Origin: Spirosoma endophyticum | GTDB taxonomy: Bacteria; Bacteroidota; Bacteroidia; Cytophagales; Spirosomataceae | DNA: 64,000 nt | NCBI RefSeq assembly: GCF_900112365.1 | Contig: NZ_FOLQ01000013.1 | Location: 1-64,000, forward strand | Reading direction: 5' to 3' | In this document: positions 62,768 through 64,000 of the stretch, piece after piece | Numbering within the stretch: the stretch's first letter is position 1 | How the letters are laid out: every line of letters begins with the position of its first letter | Program-made: the position numbers and the translations under genes | The notes under the pieces: model-generated | Seen by the model: the letters and a program-made list of their open reading frames with translations, nothing else | Database searches by the model: none | Told to the model about the DNA's origin: nothing

Positions 62768-64000
62768 TAAACGAACCCTGAAAACCATTCGCTACGACGC
62801 CGATTTGATTGTTGTTGGCGGAGGATTATCAGGCGTTTGCTGCGCGATTACGGCTGCCCGGGCGGGTACCCGCGTTGTGCTGGTACAGGACCGTCCCGTG
62901 CTGGGCGGCAACTCATCGTCCGAAGTGCGGCTGTGGGTGCTGGGCGCTACGTCGCACATGGGCAACAACAACCGCTGGGCGCGGGAAGGTGGAGTCATTG
63001 ATGAGCTTCTCCTCGAAAATTTATACCGGAATCCAGAAGGTAATCCGCTAATTTTAGACACGATTCTGCTGGAAAAAGTGGTGATGGAAGCTAACATTTC
63101 ATTGTTGCTCAACACGGCTGTCTATGAAGTTGAGAAATCTGACGAGGAGACGATTAGCGGCATAAAAGCTTTTTGCAGTCAAAATAGTACGCTATACGAC
63201 CTCGTCGCTCCACTTTTCTGCGACGCTTCCGGCGATGGTATCGTTGGGTTTCAGGCCGGTGCCGCGTTCAGGATGGGTGCCGAAAGTCGGGAGGAATTCG
63301 ATGAAAAATTCGCGCCCACCGCCGAATATGGAGAGTTGCTGGGGCACTCTCTTTATTTCTACACAAAGGATACCGGACGACCGGTTCGCTTTGTGCCACC
63401 CGCCTACGCGCTGGACGACATTACGAAAATTCCGCGTTACAAACGATTCAACGCACAGGAATACGGCTGTCAGCTTTGGTGGATTGAATACGGCGGACGG
63501 CTCGATACAGTCCACGACACCGAAGCCATCAAATGGGAACTCTGGAAAGTGGTCTACGGGGTTTGGAATTACATTAAAAATTCCGGTCAGTTTCCCGAAG
63601 CCGAAACGATGACGCTGGAGTGGGTCGGACAGATTCCCGGCAAACGCGAAAGTCGCCGATTCGAGGGCGATTACATCCTGAAACAGCAGGACGTAGTAGA
63701 ACAACGAACCCATCCCGATGCTATAGCATTCGGTGGCTGGTCTATCGATTTACACCCTGCCGACGGCATTTTTTCGGAGAAACCGGGCTGTAATCAATGG
63801 CATAGCAAAGGTATTTACCAGATTCCGTACCGTTGCCTTTATAGTCGAAACGTAACAAATTTGTTCCTGGCGGGACGTATCATCAGTGCTTCACACGTAG
63901 CGTTCGGGTCGTCGCGTGTCATGGGGACGGGTGCTCACGTAGCGCAGGCGGTGGGCATGGCCGCTGCGTTGAGCGCACGGCACCATCTGCTGCCGCGCGA
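62745..64000 (+). CDS. FAD-dependent oxidoreductase (FAD_oxidored family), 3' end outside window
   Basis: The frame starts at ATG 62745, overlapping the GH2 gene by 23 bases, and stays open to the window edge (418 codons visible). The dinucleotide-binding motif is DLIVVGGGLSGVCCAITAARAG, followed by the family block RPVLGGNSSSEVRLWVLGA. FCDASGDGIVGFQAGAAFRMG and, near the end, LFLAGRIISASHVAFGSSRVMGTGAHVAQAVGMAA complete the FAD-contact regions. The PF12831-type family is frequent in polysaccharide loci of Bacteroidota and Verrucomicrobia; substrates are mostly unknown. No signal peptide is visible, so it is probably cytosolic, although related proteins are often exported. Confidence 0.9.
   Translation, partial: MIREQATDKRTLKTIRYDADLIVVGGGLSGVCCAITAARAGTRVVLVQDRPVLGGNSSSEVRLWVLGATSHMGNNNRWAREGGVIDELLLENLYRNPEGNPLILDTILLEKVVMEANISLLLNTAVYEVEKSDEETISGIKAFCSQNSTLYDLVAPLFCDASGDGIVGFQAGAAFRMGAESREEFDEKFAPTAEYGELLGHSLYFYTKDTGRPVRFVPPAYALDDITKIPRYKRFNAQEYGCQLWWIEYGGRLDTVHDTEAIKWELWKVVYGVWNYIKNSGQFPEAETMTLEWVGQIPGKRESRRFEGDYILKQQDVVEQRTHPDAIAFGGWSIDLHPADGIFSEKPGCNQWHSKGIYQIPYRCLYSRNVTNLFLAGRIISASHVAFGSSRVMGTGAHVAQAVGMAAALSARHHLLPR

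Overview
The window reads as chromosomal DNA of a Cytophagales member of the Bacteroidota, most like Spirosoma or a close relative. The evidence is a SusC/SusD pair, the Bacteroidota-type long IspG, a GldC-like gliding protein, an LuxC-type acyl-CoA reductase, DUF4159 and DUF1304 proteins, few Shine-Dalgarno sites, and promoter candidates of the TTTG-N19-TAnnTTTG type. The genus is an inference from protein style; no rRNA or tRNA gene was seen.

Layout. 1-0.3 kb: the 3' end of an IS630-family transposase. 0.5-20 kb: mainly housekeeping genes: clpC, a WbqC-like protein, two tandem lipid A-type acyltransferases, ispG, a small YjbR/TPR operon, a thioredoxin-like exported protein, gldC, an ArsC-like reductase, a truncated haemoglobin, cinA, a 2-oxoacid dehydrogenase E2, a 5'(3')-deoxyribonucleotidase, a desaturase, and a DUF4159-rsmE pair. 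20-26.8 kb: mtaB, DUF1304, an ammonium transporter with an upstream porin, a ferredoxin with a textbook promoter, and an acyl-CoA reductase. 26.8-40 kb: exported carbohydrate-active enzymes (GH105, an alpha/alpha-barrel hydrolase-like protein, GH88), a FAD-dependent dehydrogenase, a Nudix hydrolase and a two-gene RND efflux operon. 40-49.3 kb: an SGNH-like protein lacking the serine, an ECF sigma factor overlapping a protein that looks like a dual membrane-spanning anti-sigma factor, a sorbosone dehydrogenase-like lipoprotein, a GNAT enzyme, a threonine dehydratase-like enzyme and an outer-membrane beta-barrel receptor.

49.4-64 kb is a polysaccharide utilization locus: a divergent LacI-type regulator, a 48-bp perfect palindrome that looks like two operators 20 bp apart, susC, susD, a large exported hydrolase-like protein, a sodium:solute symporter, a GH2 enzyme, and a FAD-dependent oxidoreductase that runs off the window. 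A toxin-antitoxin pair sits antisense inside this locus; its PIN toxin carries an in-frame stop codon.

The intergenic spaces are unusually rich in long hairpins and palindromes (stems of 12 to 35 bp). Three pairs share sequence and look like dispersed repeats; others are unrelated in sequence. Two of them have the same geometry (33-bp stem, 19-nt loop, 85 nt overall). No CRISPR array, prophage or recognisable defence island was seen. All family names are from memory of motifs, without database searches.
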